A stretch of DNA of 64,000 nucleotides from Acetobacter pasteurianus subsp. pasteurianus LMG 1262 = NBRC 106471 (GCF_000285275.1 NZ_CADO01000067.1:173728-237727); one strand, 5' to 3'; positions 9,216 through 18,626 are shown, counted from the first letter of the stretch. The notes: generated from the sequence alone by a model not told the origin. Translations and numbers: made by a program.

Positions 9216-10495
9216 ACGCGATCAGCAAAGATATGAGCGGCCCTCTGTCTTCGTTCGCGCAACGCCTGAACGATGTTGAGGGGGCAGAGCGGCAAGCAGC
9301 CATTGGCGCACTGCTCAGAACCGGCCTGCCAGATAGGCATGTAGAGGCATGGAAATATACCAGCCTGCGCCCGTTGTCGGCACAGGAATTTCAGGCTCCG
9401 CCCGCGCAATATGATGCAGCTCAGGCGAAAAGCCTGCTGGATAATCTGCTCAGCCAGCATGATGCCGTGCAGGCTCTGCCGCGCATTGTGTTTGTAAATG
9501 GCCGGTTTGTGAAAGACCTCAGCCTTCTGCCTGAAGGTGTGGATGTTTCCTTTTTCAGCCAGAACAGTCTGACCTCAGATGTGCAGGCCAGCCCGGACAG
9601 AGATCCTCTGGTCGCACTGAACACGGCTTTGGTGGATGATGGGGCTATATTGCATGTTGCCAAGGGTGCGGATGCAGGGCGTGTGCTCCTGATCTCCTTG
9701 GGTGTTGCCGGGGATACTGCCATTTCTTTCCATCCACGCCATAGCGTGGTGCTGGAAGAAGGGGCGCATCTTGCCTTGCTGTCACTCAGCGCAGGCGTTG
9801 GGCCGTATTTCCATAACCCGGTTACGGAAGTAACGGTGGGAGAAAGCGCTAAGCTGTACCATACCACTTTGCAGACCGAAGGTCCGCAGGCCATAGCGCT
9901 GGCAACAACCTATGTGCAGGTTGCTGGGCATGGCGTTTACAATAGCTTTGCCCTTGGTTTGGGGAGTTTGCTGTCCCGGCATGAAGTGCATGCACGGTTG
10001 AATGCGCCCCATGCTCAGTTGCATGTAAATGGTGCGCAAAACCTTGCTGAACATCAGGTAGGGGATATTACCAGCGTCATCACCCATGCCGCTTCGGACT
10101 GCATTTCCCGCCAGACTGTACGGAATGTGCTGGATGGTCATGCGCGGGGTGTTTTCCAAGGTAAGGTGCTGGTTGAGCAGGTTGCCCAGAAAACCGATGG
10201 CTACCAGATGAATCAGGCGCTTCTGCTTTCTGAAAACGCAGAAATTGATGCAAAGCCTGAGCTTGAAATCTACGCGGATGACGTGCGTTGCAGCCACGGG
10301 GCAACAGTGGGTGCGTTGGATGATGACCAACTGTTTTATATGCGCAGCCGTGGTGTGCCAGAGGCACAGGCCCGCCATATCTTGATTGCAGCGTTTCTGG
10401 ATGAAGCTCTTTCTCTGATTGAAGATGAAACGGCGCAGGAATATTGCCGCGCCATGCTGGCAATCCGTTTTTCTGCTGAAAGGAAGGCCGCGTAA
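9212..10495 (+). CDS. sufD: SUF scaffold subunit SufD
   Basis: 427 residues. SufD is a SufB paralogue that pairs with it and is needed for iron entry into the scaffold. The N-terminal helical part includes GLPDRHVEAWKYTSLRP, the SufD hallmark. The C-terminal beta-helix has YQMNQALLLSENAEIDAKPE and CSHGATVGALDDDQLFYMRS with the conserved Cys and His. The start is GTG, overlapping sufC in the sequence GTGA, which indicates translational coupling; an ATG 21 bases later is a possible alternative. The stop overlaps the sufS start by one base. Confidence 0.96.
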   Translation: MNAISKDMSGPLSSFAQRLNDVEGAERQAAIGALLRTGLPDRHVEAWKYTSLRPLSAQEFQAPPAQYDAAQAKSLLDNLLSQHDAVQALPRIVFVNGRFVKDLSLLPEGVDVSFFSQNSLTSDVQASPDRDPLVALNTALVDDGAILHVAKGADAGRVLLISLGVAGDTAISFHPRHSVVLEEGAHLALLSLSAGVGPYFHNPVTEVTVGESAKLYHTTLQTEGPQAIALATTYVQVAGHGVYNSFALGLGSLLSRHEVHARLNAPHAQLHVNGAQNLAEHQVGDITSVITHAASDCISRQTVRNVLDGHARGVFQGKVLVEQVAQKTDGYQMNQALLLSENAEIDAKPELEIYADDVRCSHGATVGALDDDQLFYMRSRGVPEAQARHILIAAFLDEALSLIEDETAQEYCRAMLAIRFSAERKAA

Positions 10496-11742
10496 TGTCT
10501 CATCCTTCTATTACAGATACATCCGGGCTGGATCTGGCTGCTATTCGTAAGCAGTTTCCTATTCTGTCCGAAAAAGTGCACGATCGTCCGCTGGTGTTTC
10601 TGGATAGCGCTGCTTCGGCTCAAAAGCCGGATGCCGTTATCAACGCCATGGTGCACACCATGCATCATCAGTATGCCAATATTCACCGCGGCCTGTATTG
10701 GCTGAGTGAACGTGCGACTGAGGCCTATGAAGCTGTAAGGGATCAGGTTGCGGGCTTTCTGAACGCACCGTCGCGGGAAGAAATTGTTTTCACCCGTAAT
10801 AGCACAGAAGCCATCAATCTGGTTGCGTATTCCTTTGGTTCACTGCTTACGCCGGGGCAGGCTGTGGTTATTTCCGAAATGGAACACCACGCCAATCTGG
10901 TGCCATGGCAGATGCTGCGTGACCGCATGGGCATTGAGTTGCGCATAGCCCCGATTACCGATGCCGGTGATCTGGATATGGAAGCGTTCGGCCAGCTTTT
11001 GTCTGATGGCAAAGTGGCGCTTGTTGCCATCACCCATATGTCCAACGTGCTGGGCACCATTACACCTGCGCGCCAAATTGCCGATATGGCGCATGCTGCT
11101 GGTGCTCTGGTGCTGTTTGATGGGAGCCAGGCAGTCGTCCATCATCGGACAGATGTGCAGGCTCTGGGGGCAGATTTTTACACCTTTACCGGGCACAAGC
11201 TGTATGGCCCAACCGGTATTGGCGTTTTATGGGCGCGGCGTGCACTGCTGGAAGATATGCCGCCGTTCATGGGTGGGGGAGATATGATCTCCACCGTGAC
11301 GTTTGAAAAATCCACATGGGCCAATGTTCCGCACAAGTTTGAAGCGGGCACCCCTGCAATTGTTGAAGCTATTGGCTTGGGCGCTGCCATTGAATGGGTG
11401 GAAAAGTTTGGTTTTGATGCCATTGCGGCGCACGAACAGGCTTTGACCAGTTATGCGCTCCAGCGTCTGGCGACCGTTCCGGGGCTGAATGTTGTTGGGC
11501 AACCCAAAGAGCGTGGGGGAGTTATTTCCTTCACCATGGCAGATGTGCACCCGCACGATATTGCCACTTTGCTGGACCGTAACGGTATTGCCGTGCGTGC
11601 AGGCCATCATTGTGCAGAACCGCTTATGCGGCGTTTGGGGCTAACAGCCACCGCACGCGCCAGCTTTGGTATTTATACCTTGCAGGAAGAAATAGATGTG
11701 CTGGCCGATACGTTGGTGCGTATCCGGGAATTTTTTGTGTGA
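10495..11742 (+). CDS. sufS: Cysteine desulfurase SufS
   Basis: 415-residue PLP enzyme that releases sulfur from cysteine as an enzyme persulfide. The PLP lysine is K235 in FTGHKLYGPTG. The catalytic cysteine is C373 in RAGHHCAEPLM, the short-loop group II arrangement that needs a sulfur-accepting partner. The pyridoxal-pocket segment is FDGSQAVVHH (208-217). The partner is probably the SufU-like protein encoded next, since no sufE is present here. Overlaps on both sides (TAATG and GTGA) show tight coupling. Confidence 0.97.
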   Translation: MSHPSITDTSGLDLAAIRKQFPILSEKVHDRPLVFLDSAASAQKPDAVINAMVHTMHHQYANIHRGLYWLSERATEAYEAVRDQVAGFLNAPSREEIVFTRNSTEAINLVAYSFGSLLTPGQAVVISEMEHHANLVPWQMLRDRMGIELRIAPITDAGDLDMEAFGQLLSDGKVALVAITHMSNVLGTITPARQIADMAHAAGALVLFDGSQAVVHHRTDVQALGADFYTFTGHKLYGPTGIGVLWARRALLEDMPPFMGGGDMISTVTFEKSTWANVPHKFEAGTPAIVEAIGLGAAIEWVEKFGFDAIAAHEQALTSYALQRLATVPGLNVVGQPKERGGVISFTMADVHPHDIATLLDRNGIAVRAGHHCAEPLMRRLGLTATARASFGIYTLQEEIDVLADTLVRIREFFV

Positions 11743-12191
11743 CACAAACCGTGCCGGATTCTGATGCCCTGTATGACCGTGTGATTATGGAGCGTGCACG
11801 CGCTCCACAATATGCGGGTAAGCTGGAAGCACCTTCTGTGCAGGGCGAAGGCAAAAACCCCATGTGTGGGGACAAAACACGGGTGGATATCGCGCTAGAT
11901 GCAACCCATATCCAAAGTGTGCGCCACACCACACGAGGGTGCGCCATCTGCGCAGCAGCAGCTGATTTAATGGCGCAACAGGTTTCTGGTTTAGATGTTG
12001 CGCAAGCTGTCAGCCTGTCTGGTCGGTTTTCTGCCATGCTGGTGGGGGAGGCTTCTCCTGCAGCACCGGCAGATACTTCATTAGGGCCGTTAGAGGTTTT
12101 CCAGCCTCTGCGGTCTCACAAGGCACGGATACGATGTGCCGAACTGCCTTGGATTGCGTTAAAGGAGGCGCTTTCTCATGCCGACGTCTGA
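11739..12191 (+). CDS. sufU: SufU-type sulfur acceptor / Fe-S assembly protein
   Basis: 150 residues from a GTG that overlaps the sufS stop in GTGA; longer upstream starts would run deep inside sufS. It carries the zinc ligand set of SufU: C43 and D45 (NPMCGD), C68 (TTRGCAIC) and C133 (RIRCAELPW), nearly the spacing of Bacillus SufU, where a zinc swap with SufS exposes the accepting cysteine. C71 is an extra cysteine. SufU replaces SufE as the SufS partner. It overlaps the next gene by 14 bases. Confidence 0.9.
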   Translation: MTQTVPDSDALYDRVIMERARAPQYAGKLEAPSVQGEGKNPMCGDKTRVDIALDATHIQSVRHTTRGCAICAAAADLMAQQVSGLDVAQAVSLSGRFSAMLVGEASPAAPADTSLGPLEVFQPLRSHKARIRCAELPWIALKEALSHADV

Positions 12192-12666
12192 AGACGTGCA
12201 TGCTCCCGTTCTGCCAGAGGTAGAAAAGGAAGCTAAAACAGCAGAGGCTTCTGCCGATGTGCTGCATGCTGATCATGCGCCTGCCGGAGATGAAGCCGGA
12301 AAAGTAGAAAGCTGGACACCGGATGAAGGGGCAGAACAATCTGCCAAGCTTCCGGCTGCCGGTGCTGTTTCGGAAGATGCGGTGATTGAGGCGATTGCCA
12401 CAGTGCATGACCCGGAAATTCCGGTAAACATTTACGAACTCGGCCTGATTTACGCGATTGATCTGTATGATGATGGCCGCGTACGTATTGAAATGACACT
12501 GACAGCCCCCAACTGCCCCAGCGCGCAGGAACTGCCTGTGCAGGTAAAGGAAGCAGTGGAAAAAGTGCCGGGCGTGAAATCTGCCGAAGTAGAAGTGGTG
12601 TGGGATCCGCCGTGGGATATGTCGCGTATGAGTGATGAAGCCCGTCTTGCGCTGAACATGTTCTGA
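12178..12666 (+). CDS. sufT: SufT / MIP18-family (DUF59) Fe-S maturation protein
   Basis: 162 residues. The C-terminal 100 residues are a DUF59 domain with HDPEIPVNIYELGLIYAIDL (77-96) and LTAPNCPSAQELP (108-120). The first 60 residues are an acidic, Ala/Glu-rich, probably disordered extension. DUF59 proteins in suf operons help mature Fe-S proteins; the exact step is not settled. A strong AAAGGAGG ribosome site precedes the ATG, which lies inside sufU. Confidence 0.9.
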   Translation: MPTSEDVHAPVLPEVEKEAKTAEASADVLHADHAPAGDEAGKVESWTPDEGAEQSAKLPAAGAVSEDAVIEAIATVHDPEIPVNIYELGLIYAIDLYDDGRVRIEMTLTAPNCPSAQELPVQVKEAVEKVPGVKSAEVEVVWDPPWDMSRMSDEARLALNMF

Positions 12667-12692
12667 ACCGCAAACTCAGGTGAGGGTATAAA

Positions 12693-13061
12693 ATGTCTCA
12701 GAAAACGGCTGCGGCTCCCATAAAGCGGGAGCTTCCTCCTCTTATGCGGGTGTCCCAGGCTGCGGCAGATCGGTTGCAGCATTTGTATGCCACGGCACAT
12801 GCGGGCCAGTTGCTGCGTATTTCTGTAAGCACCAAAGGCTGCTCCGGCAAAGCATATGACATGCAGTTTGTAGATGCACCGGGCGCAGGGGACGAGGTGG
12901 TGAAAGACCACGGCGTAACTCTGTTGGTAGATCGCAAAGCTACGCTTTACCTGATTGGGTCTGAAATGGATTATCAGGAAGGTGATCTGGAAGCAGGATT
13001 TGTGTTTGCCAACCCTAACGAGAAAGGCCGTTGCGGCTGCGGCGAGAGCTTTCACGTTTAA
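12693..13061 (+). CDS. sufA: A-type Fe-S carrier (SufA/IscA/HesB family)
   Basis: 122 residues, last gene of the suf operon. The HesB domain has the three cluster-binding cysteines: C50 in STKGCSGKAY, and C114 and C116 in GRCGCGESFHV. It is thought to carry clusters from SufBCD to apoproteins. A ribosome site (GGTGAGGG) is present. The last 47 bases overlap the 3' end of the convergent methyltransferase gene, so there is no room for a terminator between them. Confidence 0.95.
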   Translation: MSQKTAAAPIKRELPPLMRVSQAAADRLQHLYATAHAGQLLRISVSTKGCSGKAYDMQFVDAPGAGDEVVKDHGVTLLVDRKATLYLIGSEMDYQEGDLEAGFVFANPNEKGRCGCGESFHV

Positions 13062-14313
13062 AGCTGCAAATAGCTTCAATTTCTGCAGACCATAAAAACT
13101 GGTCAATTACGGTTACATTTTCCACCGTATATCCGGCTTTGGCCAGCAGGCTTGCATCCTGCGCCAAGGCTGCCGGGTTACAGCTTACGTACACAATGTG
13201 GTTAGGTAACCCTTGCGCAATCTGGCGCATTTGCAGCTTTGCCCCTGCATGTGGAGGATCCAGCACAACCACAGCAGAAGCTGCTATTTCCTTGGCCAGA
13301 ACAGGCTGATGGTTCAGATCTCGGCAGAATGGGCTGATACGTGTGCCGCCAGTTGCCTTTTTTAGAGCCTCTAGGGCAGGAGCATAACCTTCGTAAGCAT
13401 TTACGCGGGCATGTTCTGCCAATGGAAAGGTAAGGGTGCCACAACCGGCATAAAGCTCGGTGATAATATCCCGACGGTTCAGCTTGGTTGGCAGGCTTTT
13501 GACAACGGCTTCCTGAATATATTGTTCGCTCTCACGCGTTGCCTGAAAAAAAGTTCCGGCTGGCGGCGCAATTTGGTGGGAAGCGATTGTCTGAACAACA
13601 GAGCCCGATTGTGCAGCAACTTCCGGCAACCCTGTATCTTTAATCTGCTGCCAGCTTATACGCGGAATATGCTGTTCTGTAGCCAATTGCGCCAAACGGA
13701 CGCGATCTGGCGCAGTCAGTGGTCCATCTGTTTGCAGCAGAACATCCAGCCCGGAATCCAGCAGATTGATATGCAAATTGGCTTCGCGCCGAATGGCATT
13801 TAAGCTGCGGAGCGTGGCCCGAAAAGCGGGCAGGGCAGCCACAATATCGGGGTGCAGCACAACGCAGGTAGTAAGATCCGTAACCTCATGGCTGTTGCGT
13901 GCATGAAGCCCAATCATAATGCCATCAGGCTGACGTCTTACTGCCAGATCTGCTCTACGGCGTGAATGCGGCTGTACCTGTTTGGCAGAAAATGCCGGAA
14001 GGTTACTAAAACCGGCCTTTTGCAAAGCGTGTTGAACGGTAGCCACTTTCCACTGCAAAATAGCAGCGGGCTTTACGTGTTGAAGCGTACAACCACCACA
14101 GTGTTCGAACAGAGAACAGGGCGGTATTTGCCGGTCTGGTGAAGGCTGAAGCACTTCAGCAAGCTGCCATTTTCCCTCTGAATCTTTCGTCAGACGGATA
14201 TGCTCACCAGCAAGGGTTTCTGGAATGTAGGCTATGCGCCCATCTGGCGTACGCACGGCACCATCGCCCTGCGTTGCCAGATAAAGAACGTCCGTATCGT
14301 AGGTTTCAGTCAC
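13015..14313 (-). CDS. TrmA/RlmD-family 23S rRNA/tRNA uracil-C5 methyltransferase
   Basis: 432 residues. The N-terminal TRAM-like domain is followed by a [4Fe-4S] motif: C66, C72 and C75 (C-x5-C-x2-C), with a likely fourth ligand in LTTCVVLHP. The C-terminal SAM domain has ELYAGCGTLTFPL, VVLDPPHAG and the catalytic cysteine in YVSCNP. This matches RlmD (m5U in 23S rRNA); alphaproteobacterial relatives are often just called class I SAM RNA methyltransferase, so the target base is not assigned. It lies 8 bases downstream of the DEAD-box helicase gene on the same strand, which suggests a ribosome/RNA-maturation operon. Its 3' end overlaps sufA. Confidence 0.9.
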   Translation of the reverse strand: MTETYDTDVLYLATQGDGAVRTPDGRIAYIPETLAGEHIRLTKDSEGKWQLAEVLQPSPDRQIPPCSLFEHCGGCTLQHVKPAAILQWKVATVQHALQKAGFSNLPAFSAKQVQPHSRRRADLAVRRQPDGIMIGLHARNSHEVTDLTTCVVLHPDIVAALPAFRATLRSLNAIRREANLHINLLDSGLDVLLQTDGPLTAPDRVRLAQLATEQHIPRISWQQIKDTGLPEVAAQSGSVVQTIASHQIAPPAGTFFQATRESEQYIQEAVVKSLPTKLNRRDIITELYAGCGTLTFPLAEHARVNAYEGYAPALEALKKATGGTRISPFCRDLNHQPVLAKEIAASAVVVLDPPHAGAKLQMRQIAQGLPNHIVYVSCNPAALAQDASLLAKAGYTVENVTVIDQFLWSAEIEAICSFKRESSRRSRNGLSR

Positions 14314-14321
14314 AGACGTGT

Positions 14322-16232
14322 TCAGGACTGTACGTCTGCACTGCGTTCAGCAACAGCATCTGCTCCTGGTGAGGCCGGCCTTACAGAACTCCGCCGAGGC
14401 AGCAGCATGAATGCTGGCACCATATCGCCAAAACCCTGTACGTCGCCACCAGGTGCAGGAGGGATTTCATCCCGCTGATGGCGTGTATTACGCGTAGGCT
14501 GACGTTCTGGGCGTGCGGCCTGCTGGGGCTTGGCTTCTGGCTGCTGTTCACGCGGCGTGGGCACTGCATTTTCACGCTCCCGCTGCGGTGTGCGGGGTTT
14601 CCGTGTGCGGCCTGCTGGTGGCCGTTTTTCATCAGACCATTCAAGCTGCTTCACGCCATCCAGCGCCATGCGCGGAATTTCTTTGCCCGTCAGCTTTTCA
14701 ATGGCTTCTGCCAGCGCTTTATCGTACGGCGTTGCAATGCTGTAGGCGTGGCCTTCACGCCCTGCGCGGCCAGTACGTCCGATTCGGTGCACGTAGTCTT
14801 CTGCATGGAAAGGCAGATCGAAATTGAAGACGTGGGAAAGGCCGCCAATATCAATGCCGCGTGCAGCCACATCGGAGCACACAAGCACTTTCAATTCATC
14901 GTTCTTGAACTTTTCCAGAGTGGAAAAGCGCACGGACTGAGGCAGATCACCATGCAACGCAGCGGCAGAAAAGCCATGCTTCACGAGTGATTTGGTGAGA
15001 ATATCAACATCACGCTTACGATTGCAGAACACGATAGCATTCTGCAGCGCCGGATCTTTCAGCAGCTGACGGAGCGTTTCGCGCTTGCTGTATTCATCCA
15101 CCACCACAATGCCAGTTGTAATGGTTGTGGCGACAGAAGACTGCCGCGCAACCGTAATTTCCTTGGGAGAATGCAGGAATGCATCTGCCAGTTTACGGAT
15201 GGTGGGTGCCATGGTGGCGGAAAACAGCAGTGTCTGCCGGTTAGGTGGCAACAGCCCGACAATTTTTTCAATATCAGGAATGAAGCCCATATCCAGCATA
15301 CGGTCAGCTTCATCAATCACCAGAATACCAGTGTGGTTCAGCATCAAGCCGCCGCGTTCAAACAGATCAAGCAGGCGGCCGGGGGTGGCAATCAGCACAT
15401 CCACGCCACGGTTCAGCACTTCCTTCTGATCCGCCATGCTTTCCCCGCCAATCAGCAGAGCATGGTTGAGCTTGAGGTATTTGCCGTAATTCACAAAGTT
15501 TTCAGCAACCTGCAACGCCAGTTCACGCGTGGGTTCCAGAATAAGGGAACGTGGCATACGTGCCCGTGCCCGCGAATCGGACAGAATCTCCAGCATGGGC
15601 AGTGTAAAGGACGCAGTTTTACCTGTTCCCGTTTGTGCAACGCCCATAACATCCCGCGCCATCAGAATGGCCGGAATGGCTTGTTCCTGAATAGGAGTGG
15701 GGTGTGTGTAGCCCATGTCCGAAATGGCACGCAAAATCGGCTCGGACAGTTCCAAGTCAGCAAATGTGACGGAATTGGTATCTTCTGTTGATTCAACCGC
15801 AATTTCGGCTGTTTTTTCAGCAGATGCCGGTTCAGGGGCTGCCGTTTCTTCAGCTTCGGCCTTCGGAGCAGCCTGCTTTTCAGGAGGCTGCTTAGGCGCA
15901 ACTTCAGGGGCTTGCTCAACAACTTCAACAGCAGAAGCTGTGGCTGCTACGGGAGCAGGCGTTTCAGCTTCTGGCGTTGCTTCTGCCTTTTGTGGCGCAG
16001 CTGCTGGTTCTTCAGCTTTTTCCACCTTCTCAGCTTTTGGCTTCCGGCGTCTTACAACACGTTTTTTAGGGGCAGGTTTTGCCTCAGCTACAACTGCTTT
16101 TTCAGCAGGAGCTTCAGTTGCTGCGCCCGTATCTTCCGTGGCATCTGCGGCGCTCACAGGGGCAGGGGTAGCCGTTTTTTTGCGGCTACGTGTTGTTGTC
16201 TTGCGGGGGGAGGCGGGCGTTTTAGCTGTCAA
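14322..16232 (-). CDS. DEAD-box ATP-dependent RNA helicase, RhlE-like, long N-terminus
   Basis: 636 residues. All helicase motifs are visible: Q motif (THPTPIQEQAIP), AQTGTGKT (199-206), PTRELAL, GG, TPGR, DEAD (307-310), SAT, then the second RecA domain with HRIGRTGRAGREG. The C-terminal tail is basic and Pro/Arg/Gln-rich. The first 150 residues are unusual: low complexity, dominated by Ala, Lys, Pro and Glu, with KKRVVRRRKP in the middle, resembling a histone-H1-like or disordered RNA-binding arm. It probably acts in ribosome assembly or RNA decay and is co-transcribed with the methyltransferase. Confidence 0.95.
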   Translation of the reverse strand: MTAKTPASPRKTTTRSRKKTATPAPVSAADATEDTGAATEAPAEKAVVAEAKPAPKKRVVRRRKPKAEKVEKAEEPAAAPQKAEATPEAETPAPVAATASAVEVVEQAPEVAPKQPPEKQAAPKAEAEETAAPEPASAEKTAEIAVESTEDTNSVTFADLELSEPILRAISDMGYTHPTPIQEQAIPAILMARDVMGVAQTGTGKTASFTLPMLEILSDSRARARMPRSLILEPTRELALQVAENFVNYGKYLKLNHALLIGGESMADQKEVLNRGVDVLIATPGRLLDLFERGGLMLNHTGILVIDEADRMLDMGFIPDIEKIVGLLPPNRQTLLFSATMAPTIRKLADAFLHSPKEITVARQSSVATTITTGIVVVDEYSKRETLRQLLKDPALQNAIVFCNRKRDVDILTKSLVKHGFSAAALHGDLPQSVRFSTLEKFKNDELKVLVCSDVAARGIDIGGLSHVFNFDLPFHAEDYVHRIGRTGRAGREGHAYSIATPYDKALAEAIEKLTGKEIPRMALDGVKQLEWSDEKRPPAGRTRKPRTPQRERENAVPTPREQQPEAKPQQAARPERQPTRNTRHQRDEIPPAPGGDVQGFGDMVPAFMLLPRRSSVRPASPGADAVAERSADVQS

Positions 16233-16295
16233 TCTGCTCTCGGAACCGTAGGTCTGTCTGTTGTCAGCACTGGCTGAAGAGCCTGCCCGTATCGG

Positions 16296-16324
16296 GGTGC
16301 CTCAACTAAAGTGACTGAGGCACC
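16296..16324. other. Hairpin in the leader of the helicase operon
   Basis: Perfect 9-bp inverted repeat GGTGCCTCA / TGAGGCACC around an 11-base loop, about 64 bases upstream of the helicase start. There is no T run on either side, so it is not a terminator. It could be a 5'-UTR structure or an operator. Confidence 0.5.
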
Positions 16325-16411
16325 GATTCACGTATCTACCCGGTCAGGCGTTAGTTCCGATAAAGCTGTTTTGGCCTGAAATCAAGTTTTTGCCAGAATG
16401 TGTTGCATTTC

Positions 16412-16867
16412 TTAGGCAAAAGGATGGCCAAGGCAGGCAGAAAGCACAGCCAGCACACCCAAGCCTACAATAAGCAGCACGCGGGAGCGAATGGAGTCGA
16501 ACACAGAAGGCTGCGGGCGGATGGAGCGCCGGGCTTTCTGATAAGGGCCTGTGTACATCATGACAAACAATACAGCCATGATAATGCCCAAAAGCTGCAT
16601 GAGGTTGGTTGTCCACGGTGCGTTGGCAAATCCACCTTCATGAATAATCAGCAGCCAGCCGGTAATCAGCGCCGTAGGGATAACGTGCGTTAAAACCTTA
16701 AAAAAGCGGGCCAGTGTCTGCAAATGCACAGAATTGCGTTGCGTTGCATCCAGCAGGCGTAGGCTGGGGCGCAAAATGATAACGGCGTAAGCACCACCAC
16801 CGATCCACAGGATGATGCTGACAAGGTGGAGGGTGAGAACAAGGCTCCAGAGAATGGAATGGGGCAT
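16412..16867 (-). CDS. Small four-helix integral membrane protein, CopD-like
   Basis: 151 residues with four membrane segments at about 8-30, 58-75, 83-103 and 128-146. The first helix reads LHLVSIILWIGGGAYAVIIL; a His followed by W-x-GG is shared by CopD/HemJ-type membrane proteins, where the histidine can bind heme or copper. The function is unknown and no partner gene is present. The Arg-rich loop (QKARRSIRPQ) between helices 3 and 4 is probably cytoplasmic. Confidence 0.7.
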   Translation of the reverse strand: MPHSILWSLVLTLHLVSIILWIGGGAYAVIILRPSLRLLDATQRNSVHLQTLARFFKVLTHVIPTALITGWLLIIHEGGFANAPWTTNLMQLLGIIMAVLFVMMYTGPYQKARRSIRPQPSVFDSIRSRVLLIVGLGVLAVLSACLGHPFA

Positions 16868-17025
16868 GCTGAACTCCGCTTGGCGTTAATGCAGGAAGAA
16901 GGCGCGGGGCGGGGAGAGGGTCATCGTCCAACGCTTGTCTGCTGCCTGATTGCCAAGGGGACGGACACTGCGCAAGGGGCTATATTTGCACAGATCATCG
17001 TCTACTCTGTGTGCGGAGGCTCGAT

Positions 17026-18501
17026 ATGGCAGCAATATATCCTTCTCTTCTGAGCGTTTATTCTCCTGACGAAATGGGGAAAATTGACCATATTTCGGCG
17101 CAAACAGTGCCCGTTTCCGTATTGATGGAAAATGCTGGCCGCGCCGTGGCCCGCGCTATTCTTCGGTATGAAAAGCCAGCTCGTGTGCTTGTGCTCTGTG
17201 GCCCCGGGAATAACGGAGGAGATGGCTACGTAGTGGCACGGCATCTTTATGATGCAGGTTGGCCTGTGGCCGTGGCGGAAATGGTGGCGCCCAAGCCCGG
17301 TGGCCCGGCCGCAGAATCCTCGGCCCGATTCCGTGGTGTCCGTGTACCGTTTTCTGCACAGGAATCTGCAAGGGCGGATTTGGTGGTGGATGCCGTATTT
17401 GGCGCAGGACTGAGCAGAGATGTTGCAGGTTTGCCTGTTGAAGTTCTGCAAGCTGCGCGGCGTGTTGTTGCCGTTGATATACCTTCCGGCGTGGATGGCG
17501 CGACGGGCTTGGTGCGCGGATATGCTCCGAAGGCTATCATGACGGTAACGTTCTGCCGGTTCAAGCCGGGGCATTTGCTGTATCCGGGACGGGAATATCT
17601 GGGGCGGTTGATTCTGGCGGATATCGGAATCCCACAAATTGCGCTCGATCAGGTGTCGCCAACAACATGGCAAAATGAACCCGGCTTGTGGCATTTGCCG
17701 ATTCCTGGTCCTGAAAGTCATAAATATACGCGCGGCGTGGTGAGTATTTGTGCTGGCGAATCCATGCCGGGCGCAACGCGATTATGTGCTGGTGGTGCAC
17801 GTGCTGCTGGCGCTGGTTTGGTGCGCGTAGCCGCTGGGGCAGGTGCAGCGGCGTATAAATTGGGTGCGCCCGGCCTTATTATAGATGACGCGCCGTTGCC
17901 GACATTATTGGAAGATAAACGTCGCCGTGTGTGGGTTTGTGGACCCGGCCTGACGGAAGCCGAGGTGCAGGCCACATTGCCTGTATTATTGGCTGCAGGA
18001 AAAAGCGTTTTGGCGGATGCTGGCGCTTTAAGTGCCTCTGCTGGTGACCCTGAAAAACTTAAAGGGGTTGCAGTTATAACACCGCATATTGGGGAATTTA
18101 CCCGCGTATTCGGGCCAGTAGGCAGCAACCCGCCAGAGCATGTCCGGCAGGCTGCTCAGCAAATTGGCGCGGTGGTGGTTCTAAAAGGCGCTTCCACCAT
18201 GATTGCAGCGCCAGATGGGCGGCTTGCCATCAATAATCATGCAACCCCTGCATTAGGTACGGCTGGCTCTGGCGATACACTTTCTGGTGTCATTTCAGCC
18301 CTTCTGGCGGCTGGCATGCCAGCGTGGGAGGCCGCATGTGCTGGCGTGTGGTTGCACGGAGAAGCCGGGCGGCAAGCTGGGCCGTGGCCTGTGGCCGAAG
18401 ATTTGGACCTTCATTTGGGTGCTGCACGAGAAAAAGCAGCTCATATGCAGAAACAGAGGGTGAACTCGCACATCGGCATCTTGCCGTGGACGCATGTTTG
18501 A
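17026..18501 (+). CDS. nnr: Bifunctional NAD(P)H-hydrate epimerase / ADP- or ATP-dependent dehydratase
   Basis: 491 residues repairing hydrated NADH and NADPH. The N-terminal YjeF/NnrE domain has GNNGGDGYVVA (61-71). The C-terminal ribokinase-like NnrD domain starts near residue 230 and ends with GTAGSGDTLSGVISALLAAG, the nucleotide-binding GSGD. The full length of the fused E. coli-type enzyme is present. The ATG at 17026 is chosen because GGAGG lies 6 bases upstream; a GTG 15 bases earlier overlaps that site. tRNA-Leu follows after 40 bases. Confidence 0.96.
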   Translation: MAAIYPSLLSVYSPDEMGKIDHISAQTVPVSVLMENAGRAVARAILRYEKPARVLVLCGPGNNGGDGYVVARHLYDAGWPVAVAEMVAPKPGGPAAESSARFRGVRVPFSAQESARADLVVDAVFGAGLSRDVAGLPVEVLQAARRVVAVDIPSGVDGATGLVRGYAPKAIMTVTFCRFKPGHLLYPGREYLGRLILADIGIPQIALDQVSPTTWQNEPGLWHLPIPGPESHKYTRGVVSICAGESMPGATRLCAGGARAAGAGLVRVAAGAGAAAYKLGAPGLIIDDAPLPTLLEDKRRRVWVCGPGLTEAEVQATLPVLLAAGKSVLADAGALSASAGDPEKLKGVAVITPHIGEFTRVFGPVGSNPPEHVRQAAQQIGAVVVLKGASTMIAAPDGRLAINNHATPALGTAGSGDTLSGVISALLAAGMPAWEAACAGVWLHGEAGRQAGPWPVAEDLDLHLGAAREKAAHMQKQRVNSHIGILPWTHV

Positions 18502-18541
18502 GTTAAGTCCACCCAACTCGTGACGGTGAGCACGTTAATGC

Positions 18542-18626
<85 letters not shown>

